A DNA stretch of 63,514 bases, taken from positions 1-63,514 of the forward strand of contig DASXMJ010000241.1 of NCBI GenBank assembly GCA_036495685.1. The letters run 5' to 3'. The number at the start of each line of letters is the position of its first letter. Position 1 is the first letter of the stretch. Shown piece after piece: positions 8,258 to 17,159 of this stretch. Below the pieces are notes generated by a model. It ran no database searches and was not told the DNA's origin. It worked only from the letters and a program-made list of their open reading frames with translations. The DNA comes from Candidatus Binataceae bacterium. GTDB lineage: Bacteria; Desulfobacterota; Binatia; Binatales; Binataceae. The position numbers were made by a program, and so were the translations under genes.

Positions 8258-9547
8258 CTAGCCGACCAGGGTCCGGCCGTAGTCGAGCACGCCTCCTCCA
8301 AACATTCTAGCACCGTCGCTGGCAGCTTGCTCCAGGCAGGCCGGCACGCGCAGCTTCAAGTCCGAGAGCATTTTGATCGTCGCGCGCGCACCCAGCAGAT
8401 CAACCAACGCGGTGGGGGGCGCCCAGTTGAATCCGAAGCTCATGATGGTATCGACGTCGCGCGGTGTCTCCGCGACCTCACCCACGCGACTCAAGCCGTA
8501 GCTCACGTAGCCCAGCACCACGCGTCGGCACAGGTCCGCATCCGCACCCTTTGCCTCACGCAAAGCCGCCATCGCTTCGGCGTATTTGCCGACCCGGTTG
8601 AGGGATTTCATTTTCTCCACGAACTCGATCGGCGTCGGTTTCTTAAGCGGCCCATGCGATCCGGTCCTGGGATCGAGGGCGAGCGTTTCGGTACCCTGCC
8701 GCTTGTAGAATCCACCTTGTTCGGGTGTCTTGTCGCCGAGTCTGCCTTCCCGAATTCCGCGTTCCATGAAAGCGGGCAGCTCGAAATAGATGTGCGCTTC
8801 GTCCTCGCAATTCTGATGAACGTTGTCGACGATCGCCCTGTGAACGTCCCATCCGACCAGGTCGACCGTAGCCAGCGGAGCCATCGCCCGTCCGGTGTGC
8901 GGTCCGATCAGGTAGTCCATGTATGCAACCCCGCGCTCGCTCGCCAACTGCGCGACCTCGTTCAAGACCTTGAAGCCGACCCGATTGCCGACGAAGGCCG
9001 GACGATCTTTGGTCACGATGACCTTGCGGCCGAGCCTCGAGCCCAGCATCCTGACGGTGGACTTGACGATTGCAGATTCGGTCTCGGTACCGGGAATGAC
9101 TTCGGTTCCGACAATCACGTTCGGTGGATTGAAGAAATGAATTCCGAGGAAATGTTTGCGAAACGAATCGCTGCGCCCGCCCGCCATTTCTGCAATTGAG
9201 AGTCCCGAGGATCCGGTCGCGACGATCGCGTCGTCGCGGCGGTGCCGGTCGACCAGTTCCAGGTAGTGGCGCTTGAGCGCCAGGTCTTCAGCCAGCGATT
9301 CGAAAATCAGATCGGCCTCGGCGATGGTGCGCCCGAGGTCGTTATCATACGTTCCGATCTCCATCCGCTCCGCGACCGCCTCGGCGCGGGCTGCGTTCTG
9401 TGCGGCGTCGAGGCCGGCCTCGGCTTTGTCACGTTCGCGGGCCAGCATCACAACGCGGAACCCCGCGCCCGCAAAGACTTCACCCGCGCCGGCGCCCATC
9501 GTCCCGTTGGCGCCGAGTATCACCACTCTCTGGATCTTGTCAGCCAA
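8258..9547 (-). CDS. 3-hydroxyacyl-CoA dehydrogenase
   Basis: The 429-residue protein starts with a Rossmann NAD-binding motif, GANGTMG at residues 12-18. It carries the HCDH signature around LGIHFFNPPNVIVGTEVIPG and two helical C-terminal HCDH domains. It oxidises 3-hydroxyacyl-CoA to 3-ketoacyl-CoA with NAD, feeding the thiolase encoded just downstream. No enoyl-CoA hydratase domain is fused. The start is TTG preceded by AGAGGA. The upstream intergenic region holds a small palindrome that may be an operator. Confidence 0.9.
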   Translation of the reverse strand: MADKIQRVVILGANGTMGAGAGEVFAGAGFRVVMLARERDKAEAGLDAAQNAARAEAVAERMEIGTYDNDLGRTIAEADLIFESLAEDLALKRHYLELVDRHRRDDAIVATGSSGLSIAEMAGGRSDSFRKHFLGIHFFNPPNVIVGTEVIPGTETESAIVKSTVRMLGSRLGRKVIVTKDRPAFVGNRVGFKVLNEVAQLASERGVAYMDYLIGPHTGRAMAPLATVDLVGWDVHRAIVDNVHQNCEDEAHIYFELPAFMERGIREGRLGDKTPEQGGFYKRQGTETLALDPRTGSHGPLKKPTPIEFVEKMKSLNRVGKYAEAMAALREAKGADADLCRRVVLGYVSYGLSRVGEVAETPRDVDTIMSFGFNWAPPTALVDLLGARATIKMLSDLKLRVPACLEQAASDGARMFGGGVLDYGRTLVG

Positions 9548-9963
9548 GCAAAATTTCCTCTTCGGCGAAAATTAGCCGCTCCGCGCGGTCGAGGTCCGAG
9601 CTTCCCGCCCAGGCACTCGCAACGAACCGTCGCGGGCCGCTCAACCGACAATCACGCAATCGCAGCGGCTTGGTCGCTTGCACCGACCAGCACAAGCGCT
9701 GGCTGGAGATTAACCAAGCGGATGTGCCTGCGCCACCCTTCGCCTGCTAAACCTAACCATTGTTCGAACGAATGCACGGCCTTAGTACCTTAAAGTTACA
9801 TTAGACGGCGGCCGAGGCGGTCCTGAAGGAAAAAGTGCTAGCGCCCAGCGGGACAAGATCAGCGAGAATCGCGAACGAATTGGCTGGCGGTGCCGCAAAC
9901 TTGAGAGAGCGCTTTCTCGTACACCCCGAGACGGTCATGAACCCGGCTCATTGAGCTGTTCGG
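9548..9963. other. Intergenic region, no gene seen
   Basis: This stretch of 416 bases lies between the dehydrogenase operon and the zwf pair, both on the minus strand. Open frames here lack coding character. The only structure noted is the near-palindrome ATTGTTCGAACGAAT (9759-9773), roughly 210 bases upstream of the dehydrogenase start. It must hold the promoter of that operon, but no convincing -35/-10 pair was identified. Confidence 0.5.
9759..9773. promoter_or_regulatory. Candidate operator palindrome
   Basis: ATTGTTCGAACGAAT has a perfect TTCGAA core, with arms symmetric except for one G/C position on each side. It lies upstream of the beta-oxidation gene pair, whose relatives are often controlled by TetR-type repressors. 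The short length makes chance occurrence possible. Confidence 0.3.
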
Positions 9964-10287
9964 CTACGGAAGGCCCATCTCCGCGCGGAGGAAATCCTTC
10001 ACGCCGTCGGCGCCGCTTAATGCGACCGTCACCGGGCCATCTCCAGCCGCCAGTTCAATTGTGAAATTCAAAAACGGACAGCATCGCCGCTCGAGCGCGA
10101 TCCACTCGGCAAGCGCGGGGAGATCCAGCTTGGCCGCGTCCACGCGGAGCTCGAATCCGTGGTCGACTTCCGCGCGATCGACAATTGCCTGTGCCAACGC
10201 GCCGACCAGCGTGCGGCGCCGTTCGCGCTCTGCCGGGGTTAGCGCGTTCAGATCGCACGCGATCGGAATCTCCGCTCGCCTGCCCAT
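9964..10287 (-). CDS. Small uncharacterised protein with CCPF motif
   Basis: The 107-residue protein is not assigned to a named family. It contains LERRCCPFLNFTIEL, a Cys-Cys-Pro-Phe motif in an amphipathic context, preceded by a helical segment rich in Arg, Glu and Ala. There is no signal peptide or membrane segment. Its ATG lies three bases after the zwf stop codon, so it is almost certainly co-transcribed with, and probably translationally coupled to, zwf. A thiol or metal-binding role is possible from the vicinal cysteines but is speculation. Confidence 0.6.
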   Translation of the reverse strand: MGRRAEIPIACDLNALTPAERERRRTLVGALAQAIVDRAEVDHGFELRVDAAKLDLPALAEWIALERRCCPFLNFTIELAAGDGPVTVALSGADGVKDFLRAEMGLP

Positions 10288-10290
10288 AGA

Positions 10291-11811
10291 TCAGGGTTGG
10301 TACCATTGGCGGGCGATCGCGCCAATGAGCCGCTCCGCTCCCACCGGTCCCCAGCTTCCCGCGGGATATTCTTCGATCGGGACTTGCGTCTCATCGCTCC
10401 ACGCGTCGAGGATGCCTTGCACGAATTGCCACGAGGTTTGCACGTACTCGGCGCTGGGGAACAACGTGTGATCGCCCTCCATCACATCGAGCAACAGGCG
10501 TTCGTAAGCATCAGGCGAGGAATCGGCACCGAACTCGGTCGAATAGCTAAGATTCATCCGGACCGGTTTGAGCGAGACATCGAGCCCCGGATGCTTGGAT
10601 ACCACGTCAAAGGAAAACCCTTCGTCGGGCTGGATGCGCAGAGTCAGGAGGTTGGCATCGATGTTCCCGCCGCGGTTGAACAAAATCCGCGGCACCTCCT
10701 TGAACTGCACCACGATTGAGCTGGCGCGGCGCTTGAGGCTCTTGCCGGTGCGCAGGAAAAACGGCACACCTGACCATCGCCAGTTGTCAATTGCCATCCT
10801 GAGCGCGACGTAAGTCTCGGTGCGCGAGTCGGGCGCGACCCCCTTTTCCGCCAGGTAACCGGGCACCTCGGCGTTACCGGCGCGGCCGGGTGCGTAGCGA
10901 GCGCGTACCGTGAGGTCGCGCGCGGCGGCGCCGGCAATCGGCCGCAAAGCGCGCATGACGTTCAGTTTCGCTTCGCGCACATCCGCCGCGTTGAGGGTGA
11001 CCGGCGCTTCCATCGTTAGGGTCGCGAGCAGTTGCAGAAGATGATTCTGCACCATGTCACGCAATGCGCCGGAATGGTCGTAGTAACCCGCGCGCGTGCC
11101 CACCCCTTCCGCTTCGGCCACGGTAATCTGCACGTGATCGACGTTGCGGTTGCCCCAGAGTCGCTCGAATATCGAGTTTGCGAAGCGTAGCACCAGCAGG
11201 TTCTGCACGGTTTCCTTGCCGAGGTAGTGATCGATGCGGAAGATCTGCGACTCGGCCATATGCGCGTGCAAGGTGCGATTTATCTCCATGGCGCTGGCCA
11301 AGTCGTGGCCAATCGGTTTTTCGACCACCACGCGAGTGAACTGCTTGCCATCGGGCGCGGCGAGCAGCTTCTGCGCCGCCAAGCGTGCGATGCAATCGTT
11401 GAAGGCTTCCGGCGGGATCGACAGATAATAAACCCGATTGGGAGGTATGTTCCGCTCGCGCTCGATCTGTTCCAGCCGTTCGCGCAGACGTTGGAACCCT
11501 TGGGGCTGGTCGAGTCCGGACTGGTAGTAAAGGCCGTTAGCGAATGCGCTCCAGCAGGTTTCGTCGACCTTGAGCCGGGAATATTTCTCGACCGCCTCGC
11601 GCGCACCGCTGCGAAAATTGTCCTGCGATAGCTGCGATCGTGCGAACCCGAGGACCGCGCTCTGCGGCGGCATCAGCCCCTGCCCGCAATGAACCAGGTT
11701 GTACAGCGAGGGAAGCAATTTGCGCCGTGCGAGGTCTCCCGAGGCGCCGAATATCACCACCGTGCAGGGTGGAGCGGGGCGGGAACTCTGGATAGTCAGT
11801 TTTTCTTCCAC
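10291..11811 (-). CDS. zwf: Glucose-6-phosphate 1-dehydrogenase
   Basis: The 506-residue protein has the nucleotide-binding GASGDLARRKLLPSLYNL near residue 22 and the substrate/catalytic motif RIDHYLGKETVQNL in the middle; length and layout are standard for Zwf. It oxidises glucose-6-phosphate to 6-phosphogluconolactone with NADP, entering the oxidative pentose phosphate pathway. The start is GTG at 11811 with only a weak ribosome-binding site. The small CCPF protein gene follows directly. No 6-phosphogluconolactonase or gnd is in the window. Confidence 0.95.
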   Translation of the reverse strand: MEEKLTIQSSRPAPPCTVVIFGASGDLARRKLLPSLYNLVHCGQGLMPPQSAVLGFARSQLSQDNFRSGAREAVEKYSRLKVDETCWSAFANGLYYQSGLDQPQGFQRLRERLEQIERERNIPPNRVYYLSIPPEAFNDCIARLAAQKLLAAPDGKQFTRVVVEKPIGHDLASAMEINRTLHAHMAESQIFRIDHYLGKETVQNLLVLRFANSIFERLWGNRNVDHVQITVAEAEGVGTRAGYYDHSGALRDMVQNHLLQLLATLTMEAPVTLNAADVREAKLNVMRALRPIAGAAARDLTVRARYAPGRAGNAEVPGYLAEKGVAPDSRTETYVALRMAIDNWRWSGVPFFLRTGKSLKRRASSIVVQFKEVPRILFNRGGNIDANLLTLRIQPDEGFSFDVVSKHPGLDVSLKPVRMNLSYSTEFGADSSPDAYERLLLDVMEGDHTLFPSAEYVQTSWQFVQGILDAWSDETQVPIEEYPAGSWGPVGAERLIGAIARQWYQP

Positions 11812-11957
11812 TTTATCAATGTTACTACGCAGCCCCGGTGAAGCTATGTATGGACCGAGTCCATGAGAGGATGATATTTTGCTTAAGTTGTTTCTCGCCG
11901 TCAGTATGTTTCATTGTCCGCGTCCCGCGACAAAACGGCGAAACGCCGAGACGCTCG

Positions 11958-12398
11958 ATGAGTGAACGGGTAGTTGCGATTGAACCGCCGCAGCCCTCGC
12001 GATTGCGCGAATGGATGCCGATCTTCATCTGGGCGGTGGTGATTTTCACCTTCTCCACCTCAGGGTTTTCCGCGGACAGCACCGCACGAGTAATCTCACC
12101 TGTCCTCAGGTCGCTGTTTCCGGGCATCTCGCTGACCGCGCTGGATCTCGCCAACAGTCTGATTCGCAAAGCCGCTCATTTTACCGAGTACGGAATCCTG
12201 TTCTGGCTGCTCATCAGGGGTCCGTTGAAGGGTCGGCCCTTGCTGGCGATGGCGCTGTGCGTGGGTTACGCGCTGACTGATGAAGGCCACCAGCTGTTCG
12301 TGGTGGGACGCACGGCATCGATATACGATGTCGCACTCGATTCAACTGGCGCGATGTTCGGTGGCTTCCTGTTCGCGGCGGTCAGCGAAATCCTATAA
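11958..12398 (+). CDS. VanZ-family membrane protein
   Basis: The 146-residue protein has four hydrophobic segments and the VanZ-like signatures RKAAHFTEYGILFW and DEGHQLFVVGR followed by D and G residues spaced as in the family. VanZ proteins are small inner-membrane proteins linked to teicoplanin resistance in enterococci, but most bacterial members have unknown roles. The ATG at 11958 gives the family-like short cytoplasmic N-terminus. It is divergent from zwf. Confidence 0.8.
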   Translation: MSERVVAIEPPQPSRLREWMPIFIWAVVIFTFSTSGFSADSTARVISPVLRSLFPGISLTALDLANSLIRKAAHFTEYGILFWLLIRGPLKGRPLLAMALCVGYALTDEGHQLFVVGRTASIYDVALDSTGAMFGGFLFAAVSEIL

Positions 12399-12421
12399 CC
12401 GACAGAGATCGTTGCGGGTGG

Positions 12422-13087
12422 TCAGGCGGCTTCGGGTGTCGACGAGATCCGATCCATCCGGCCAAAGAACATGCGCAAGTTCCGCAGCTCCGCGGAAATC
12501 TTGAGCTCGCCGGTGAAGGCGAGACTGTAGAGCTGCCCGTAGAGCGCAAAATCGGCCACACCGATCCGGCCAAGCAGGAAAGCGCGATCCGATAATGCCT
12601 GTTCGAAGGGGAGCAGCGCCTGACGCGCGCGACTCTGCTGCGCGTCGTGTTCGGTGATCATTTTATCCACGAATCCGGCGCCGTATTTTCGCTCCCGCAC
12701 CATGCGCCACAGCGCCTCGCGATCCCGTCCCTGGCGCCGAAAAAATGCGACCTTGTCCGGGATCGAGGCTCCGAACAGCGCGTCTTCCAGCTGCGTGTCG
12801 ATATAGTCGGCCAGCACCTGATGCATCCCGCTCCAGCTCGGTGGCAAAACCGTGGGCTCCGGATAGAGCTCCTCGAGGCGCCGCACAATCCGCGCCGAAT
12901 CGACGATCGTTTCGCCGCTGGCCAGGGCGAGTACCGGAACCATCAATTGGCCGGATGCGATCAGGAGTTCTTTGCGTTCCAGGTAGTCGACCTCAACGAT
13001 TTCGTAGTCGACGTCTTTGAAATCCAGAACCTTGCGGACCTTGGCGCAAAACGGACTGGTCAGAAACTGGTAGAGTTTTGCGGCCAT
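12422..13087 (-). CDS. Glutathione S-transferase family protein
   Basis: The 221-residue protein has an N-terminal thioredoxin-like GST domain (KLYQFLTSPFCAKVRKVLDF with a CxxK-type active-site position, then the VPVLALASGETIVDSARIVRRLEE substrate-side strand and Ser-Ala motif) and an all-helical C-terminal domain. It may conjugate or reduce thiols. The start codon touches the stop of the DUF72 gene (TGATG), with GTG at 13090 as the alternative, so it is translationally coupled. It ends the HAD-DUF72-GST gene run. Confidence 0.85.
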   Translation of the reverse strand: MAAKLYQFLTSPFCAKVRKVLDFKDVDYEIVEVDYLERKELLIASGQLMVPVLALASGETIVDSARIVRRLEELYPEPTVLPPSWSGMHQVLADYIDTQLEDALFGASIPDKVAFFRRQGRDREALWRMVRERKYGAGFVDKMITEHDAQQSRARQALLPFEQALSDRAFLLGRIGVADFALYGQLYSLAFTGELKISAELRNLRMFFGRMDRISSTPEAA

Positions 13088-14004
13088 CACACGCTCCGCT
13101 CGAGCATCGCCCGCATGGTGGTCGCGTTCATGACTCCGAAATTACGATAGCAGTTGTTGAAGATCACGTGTGCTCTCGAAATTCCGCCGAGACTGCGAAT
13201 CCGCTCTGCCCATTCTGCCAGTTCCCGCTCCGAGTACAGATACTTGTAACGCTCGGCGACCGTGAGCCCGCGCGCGTGCCATGCTTCCCGATTGCGGCCG
13301 TGAAAACGAATGTAAGCCTCGGGAGCGGTAGTCTCAAGAAATGACGGCAGCGTGCTGCGCAATTGCGGCTCGTCTACCGAAACGTAGCAGAGGCCGTTGC
13401 TGCGCAGGAAATCAAGGCTCTCGCGCCGTTGGCGCCCTTCCGCGACCCAGCTCGAATGGCGAAATTCGATCGCAATTGAATCGCCCGGCAGGCGCGCTCG
13501 CAAACTTTCGAGATAGGCAAAATTCGACGCCCGGCAGGTGAAGTAGGGCGGAAACTGGAACAGGAGCATCCCAAGCTTGCCGGCAGCGCGCAGTGGCGTC
13601 AGCGAGCTGTGGAACATCTGAAACGCCATCTCCAGCACCTCTTTGGACGGGCGCTCGAGACGTCGCTGGGCGCGTTCCTGTTTGCTGAGCATCGCCTTCA
13701 GATTGAGCGGCAGGCGCGCGACCTCCGCGGCGTGCTGCGTCAGCAAGGCGAAGGCCTTGACGTCGAAGATGAAACCGAGCGGGGTGCGCTCGGCCCAGAG
13801 CTGCGCATTCTTTTCGGACAGCAGCGTGTAGTAGCTGGCATCGACCTCAACGGCGCTGAATTGAGTTGCATAGAAGCGCAGTCGCTCCTCCGCGGTGCGC
13901 AGCGATGACGGATAAAAAGTGTCCGATTTGACCAGGGTCGAGTCCGTCCACGATGCGGTTCCGATGAGATATTGCGGCGCCGATCCGATAGCGCTCGGTT
14001 TCAT
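13087..14004 (-). CDS. DUF72 (YecE-like) protein
   Basis: The protein has about 305 residues and the TIM-barrel DUF72 features: an N-terminal IGTASWTD, FSAVEVDASYY, LGMLLFQFPP, IAIEFRHSSWV, and AHVIFNNCYRNFGVMNA at the C-terminus. The biochemical role of DUF72 proteins is not firmly known. The ATG at 14004 overlaps the HAD gene stop codon (GTG at 14007 is the alternative), and the gene ends by overlapping the GST gene, so the three are translationally coupled. Confidence 0.9.
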   Translation of the reverse strand: MKPSAIGSAPQYLIGTASWTDSTLVKSDTFYPSSLRTAEERLRFYATQFSAVEVDASYYTLLSEKNAQLWAERTPLGFIFDVKAFALLTQHAAEVARLPLNLKAMLSKQERAQRRLERPSKEVLEMAFQMFHSSLTPLRAAGKLGMLLFQFPPYFTCRASNFAYLESLRARLPGDSIAIEFRHSSWVAEGRQRRESLDFLRSNGLCYVSVDEPQLRSTLPSFLETTAPEAYIRFHGRNREAWHARGLTVAERYKYLYSERELAEWAERIRSLGGISRAHVIFNNCYRNFGVMNATTMRAMLERSV

Positions 14005-14474
14005 CACGCACAGCCGCGAAGGATTTCATCGAGGTCGACGGCGACGAACGAGTCGCGTACGAAGTCGGCCGAGGTCAGAGCCGCTGCCGGCACCGAATGC
14101 GCGATCGCGAGCGATCGCATGTGCGCGCGACGCGCGGCCTCGATGCCGGCGGGAGAACAATCCACCACCAGGCATTCGGGCGGTTCGAGCGGATTCCGAT
14201 CGCGCAGCAAGAAGCCAATTCGGCCCAGCGTTGCGATGAGGAGGTCCGGTGCGGGCTTGCGCTGCTCCACTTCGGCCTCGCCGAGAATGTCCAGAAAAAG
14301 TGTTGCCAGTCCGAGGTCGGCCAATGATTTGCGGTTGTCGGCATAGCTGCCAGGGGCGGTAAGTAGCAGCGGAAACCGCTTTGCGCAGGAGCGAATGAAG
14401 TCTTCAGCGCCTGCGCGCAGACCCCCAGGTCGGGAAAGAATCGCATCGCAAGCAAAAACCACCGCGCGAATCAC
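14004..14474 (-). CDS. Degenerate HAD-like hydrolase
   Basis: The protein has 156 residues, short for the family. It follows the HAD layout: an N-terminal hydrophobic strand, LLLTAPG as motif II, RKPAPDLL with the motif III lysine, and CLVVDCSPAGIEAARRAHM as motif IV. Motif I reads VVFACDAIL where active enzymes have FDxDG, so the first (nucleophilic) aspartate appears to be replaced by Ala. This suggests loss of phosphatase activity or a different role. GTG start behind GAGAAAGG. First gene of the HAD-DUF72-GST run. Confidence 0.65.
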   Translation of the reverse strand: MIRAVVFACDAILSRPGGLRAGAEDFIRSCAKRFPLLLTAPGSYADNRKSLADLGLATLFLDILGEAEVEQRKPAPDLLIATLGRIGFLLRDRNPLEPPECLVVDCSPAGIEAARRAHMRSLAIAHSVPAAALTSADFVRDSFVAVDLDEILRGCA

Positions 14475-14654
14475 CCTTTCTCTTCTACCAGAAGCGGCCC
14501 GAAAACGCGGCGCGGGTGTCCCAGCCGGAGCTCGATGCGGGACGCTCTTCGCGCCACGAGAGGTGCGAGCGCAGCTTCCCTGCGGTTTCCAGCCACGGTC
14601 CGAGGGCCGGCAGCCCGGCTATCGCCTTCGAAGGTTACCGCGAGCAGCCGCGGC

Positions 14655-15854
14655 TTACGTGCGGTAGCGTGCGAGGATAGGGACTATCTCGCGCTGCGGT
14701 TCCGGCGCGCTTACCGTGGCGCGGCCGTTCTCAATCGTCATGTCCAGCTCGCTGCGTACTCCGAAGCGACCGGGAAGGTAGATGCCTGGTTCTACCGAAA
14801 AGCAGGTTCCTTCGATCAAGGCGCGATGGTCCTGCGTCTCCAGAGAATCCAGATTCGCACCCATGCCGTGGACCTCCCGTCCAATGGAGTGGCCCGTTCG
14901 GTGTACGAAGGCCTCACCGTATCCGGCCTGCTCGATCACGGTGCGAGCGGCGCGGTCTGCCTCGTGGCCACGAATCATGGCGCCGTCATCGACCCGCCGC
15001 TTCACCAAATCGACCGCGGCGTCGCGCGCCCGAGCGACGATTTCGAAAACCCGCGCGTGTTCCGCCGGGACTGCCTCATCGACGAAACCCGTCCAGGTGA
15101 TATCGGCATAGGCGGCATCCGGACTCGGTTCCTTGGCCCACAGGTCGAGCAATACGAAGTCTCCGCGTCGAATGCGACTTGCCTTTTCAGGCGTCGGCCC
15201 GAAATGGGGATCGGCACTGTGCTCGTTTACCGCGATAATGGGCGGCTCGGCGGTGGTCAATCCGCACGCGGCGATTCGTGACATCACGAATTGCTGAATA
15301 TCGGATTCAGTCGGACCCCCTCCGCCGCGCACCCGTCGTGCGATTTCCGCGAAGGTCTCATCGACGATGTGGCCCAGTGCCGCGCCGGCCCGGCGATGGC
15401 CGGCGAGCTGGGCCGCGGTCAGCTGCGCCTCGAACCGTTGTACGAGGTCGGCGGAAGAAACGACTTCCACGCCCGTCGACCGGACCAGCTCCAGCGTGCC
15501 CGCGTCCACGCGCGAGACGTAAGGAATCACGGCCTCGGGCGAGTAGTTCATCGCAATTCGATGTGCCGGTACGAGGATCGAATGAAGTCCCGCCACCATC
15601 TCGGCATACGAACGGTAAACGATGGGCTCCGCTCCGAGCGTATCCAGGCGATGCGCCTCTACCGCCGAGACTATGGTCCGCACCGGACCCCGCGAGGGTA
15701 CGAAGCAGAACCAGCGACGGGTCGTCGCACCGTGTTCCGAAAGCTCGAGCACCCGGTACGCGATCGGGTCGCTCAACCGAAAGTCATAGAACAACCAGCC
15801 GTCAAGTCCAGCCTGCCGTAGCGCATCCTGAATACCTGCAATCCGGCCGGTCAT
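14655..15854 (-). CDS. M24-family Xaa-Pro peptidase
   Basis: The 399-residue protein has an N-terminal creatinase-like domain and a C-terminal pita-bread M24 metallopeptidase domain. Metal-binding positions are visible: two Asp in FVLLDLWAK and AYADITWTGF, His in HRTGHSIGREVHGMG, and Glu in FSVEPGIYLPG and GVRSELDM. It is expected to cleave Xaa-Pro bonds in short peptides or to act as a related amidinohydrolase. The ATG at 15854 overlaps the upstream PPOX gene stop as ATGA. Confidence 0.88.
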   Translation of the reverse strand: MTGRIAGIQDALRQAGLDGWLFYDFRLSDPIAYRVLELSEHGATTRRWFCFVPSRGPVRTIVSAVEAHRLDTLGAEPIVYRSYAEMVAGLHSILVPAHRIAMNYSPEAVIPYVSRVDAGTLELVRSTGVEVVSSADLVQRFEAQLTAAQLAGHRRAGAALGHIVDETFAEIARRVRGGGGPTESDIQQFVMSRIAACGLTTAEPPIIAVNEHSADPHFGPTPEKASRIRRGDFVLLDLWAKEPSPDAAYADITWTGFVDEAVPAEHARVFEIVARARDAAVDLVKRRVDDGAMIRGHEADRAARTVIEQAGYGEAFVHRTGHSIGREVHGMGANLDSLETQDHRALIEGTCFSVEPGIYLPGRFGVRSELDMTIENGRATVSAPEPQREIVPILARYRT

Positions 15855-16333
15855 GAGTTCAGGCCCGTGGCCCCCGCGTTGCCGAATCTCTGGCCCCATA
15901 GGTTCACGCGCTCGGGATTGATACGCACCAGCGGGTTGCGGTCCCGGCTTAGCTGCATCGTCCGATAGGGCCGATACTTGTCGCGCAGGTTCCGCAACAC
16001 CAGCAAGTATTCCTCGTTGTCATCGACCATAGTCGCCGTGCCCCGGATCATCACGTAGGCCAGCTGCGACCAATCGTCTTCATAGTGATCGATCACAAGC
16101 GCAACGCGTGGATTCTCGGCGATGTTACGCATGCGCTTCAGCTCAAGGCCGCGGCGACGCTTGGGCTTTTCATCGATCGCAAAATAGACTTGCCCACCGT
16201 CGAACCAGAAGCAAATCGGGATAACGTGTGGGGCGCCCGATTTGTCGGCGGTTGCCAGCCTGGCTACTCGCTCCGCGATCAGAAAGTCCCGTACCGAGGG
16301 GTACGACAATTGTTCGGCTGAATTCGCAACCAT
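15851..16333 (-). CDS. PPOX-class split-barrel oxidoreductase
   Basis: The 160-residue protein is a split beta-barrel of the pyridoxamine-phosphate-oxidase-like class, closest by eye to the F420-binding TIGR03668 (Rv0121-like) group: RVARLATADKSGAPHVIPICFWFDGG, KRMRNIAENPRVALVIDHYEDDW and a C-terminal WGQRFG. It probably binds a flavin or coenzyme F420; the cofactor cannot be settled here. It follows the HEAT gene by four bases and overlaps the M24 peptidase gene, so it is part of the lptFG gene run. Confidence 0.85.
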   Translation of the reverse strand: MVANSAEQLSYPSVRDFLIAERVARLATADKSGAPHVIPICFWFDGGQVYFAIDEKPKRRRGLELKRMRNIAENPRVALVIDHYEDDWSQLAYVMIRGTATMVDDNEEYLLVLRNLRDKYRPYRTMQLSRDRNPLVRINPERVNLWGQRFGNAGATGLNS

Positions 16334-16337
16334 CTGT

Positions 16338-17159
16338 TTAACTCCTGGTCAGGCGTTCGAGCGAATTGCGTGCCGCCCTCCCAAGCGATTCGTCGAGAGC
16401 TTGCGCTGCGACGCGCCGCAACGCTTCGATCGCCACCGCGGTGCCCGGCGGGAGGTTGCCCAACGCGACCGCGGCGGCGCGGCGAACCCCCACCTCGCGA
16501 TCCGACTCAAGCCGCTCGAGCATTAGTTGGGCGGCCGCGTCGTCGCCGGCAAACGATCCCGACAGCAATGCGAGCGCCGCCAGTCGCACGTGGGCATCAA
16601 GATCGCGGGCAGCGGCCGCCACGGCTTGAAAAACCCCGCTGCCCCGGACGCCCAGGTCGCGTAGGCAATACAGCGCCATCTTGCGTGCCGCGGGATTAGC
16701 GCTGGTTACGAGGGCCAGCAACTCCTCGCGAATTTCCTTCGGATGCGCTCGGCCCAGCCGAACCATCAGTTCCGCCGCGGCCCAGCGCAAATCTCCGTCC
16801 GAACTTCCCAACGCCTCGCACAGAGCCGCGACCGTGTCGAGGGTTAAGGCTTCGTCGCCGACCGCTCCGAGAGCGTATGCGGCGCCGAATCGGATGCGGT
16901 GATTGGCGCTCCTGAGGCCGGGGCGAATTGCCGCGACGATCGCAGGATCGCGCCGCGCGACCGCCGCAAGCGCATCGGCCGCGCGGCGACGGACGGTCTT
17001 GCTGTCCGCGCCGAGGCATCCCGCGATCGCTGCGACGGTTTCCGCGCCCAGGCGTTGCCCGGGATTTTCAATAATTGATACGAGCGCAGCCACGCGCTCC
17101 TCGATCGCCGCCGAATGTAAAGCCGTTACCAGCCCGTGGTTGTGCGCATCGGGATTCAT
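16338..17159 (-). CDS. HEAT-repeat protein
   Basis: The 273-residue protein is built of tandem helical HEAT/PBS-lyase-like repeats of about 30 residues, rich in Ala, Arg and Leu, for example RRRAADALAAVARRDPAIV and RIRFGAAYALGAVGDEAL. There is no signal peptide or catalytic motif. HEAT repeats are protein-interaction scaffolds, so its partner is probably a neighbouring product. It overlaps the lipoate ligase-like gene by four bases and precedes the PPOX gene. Confidence 0.8.
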   Translation of the reverse strand: MNPDAHNHGLVTALHSAAIEERVAALVSIIENPGQRLGAETVAAIAGCLGADSKTVRRRAADALAAVARRDPAIVAAIRPGLRSANHRIRFGAAYALGAVGDEALTLDTVAALCEALGSSDGDLRWAAAELMVRLGRAHPKEIREELLALVTSANPAARKMALYCLRDLGVRGSGVFQAVAAAARDLDAHVRLAALALLSGSFAGDDAAAQLMLERLESDREVGVRRAAAVALGNLPPGTAVAIEALRRVAAQALDESLGRAARNSLERLTRS

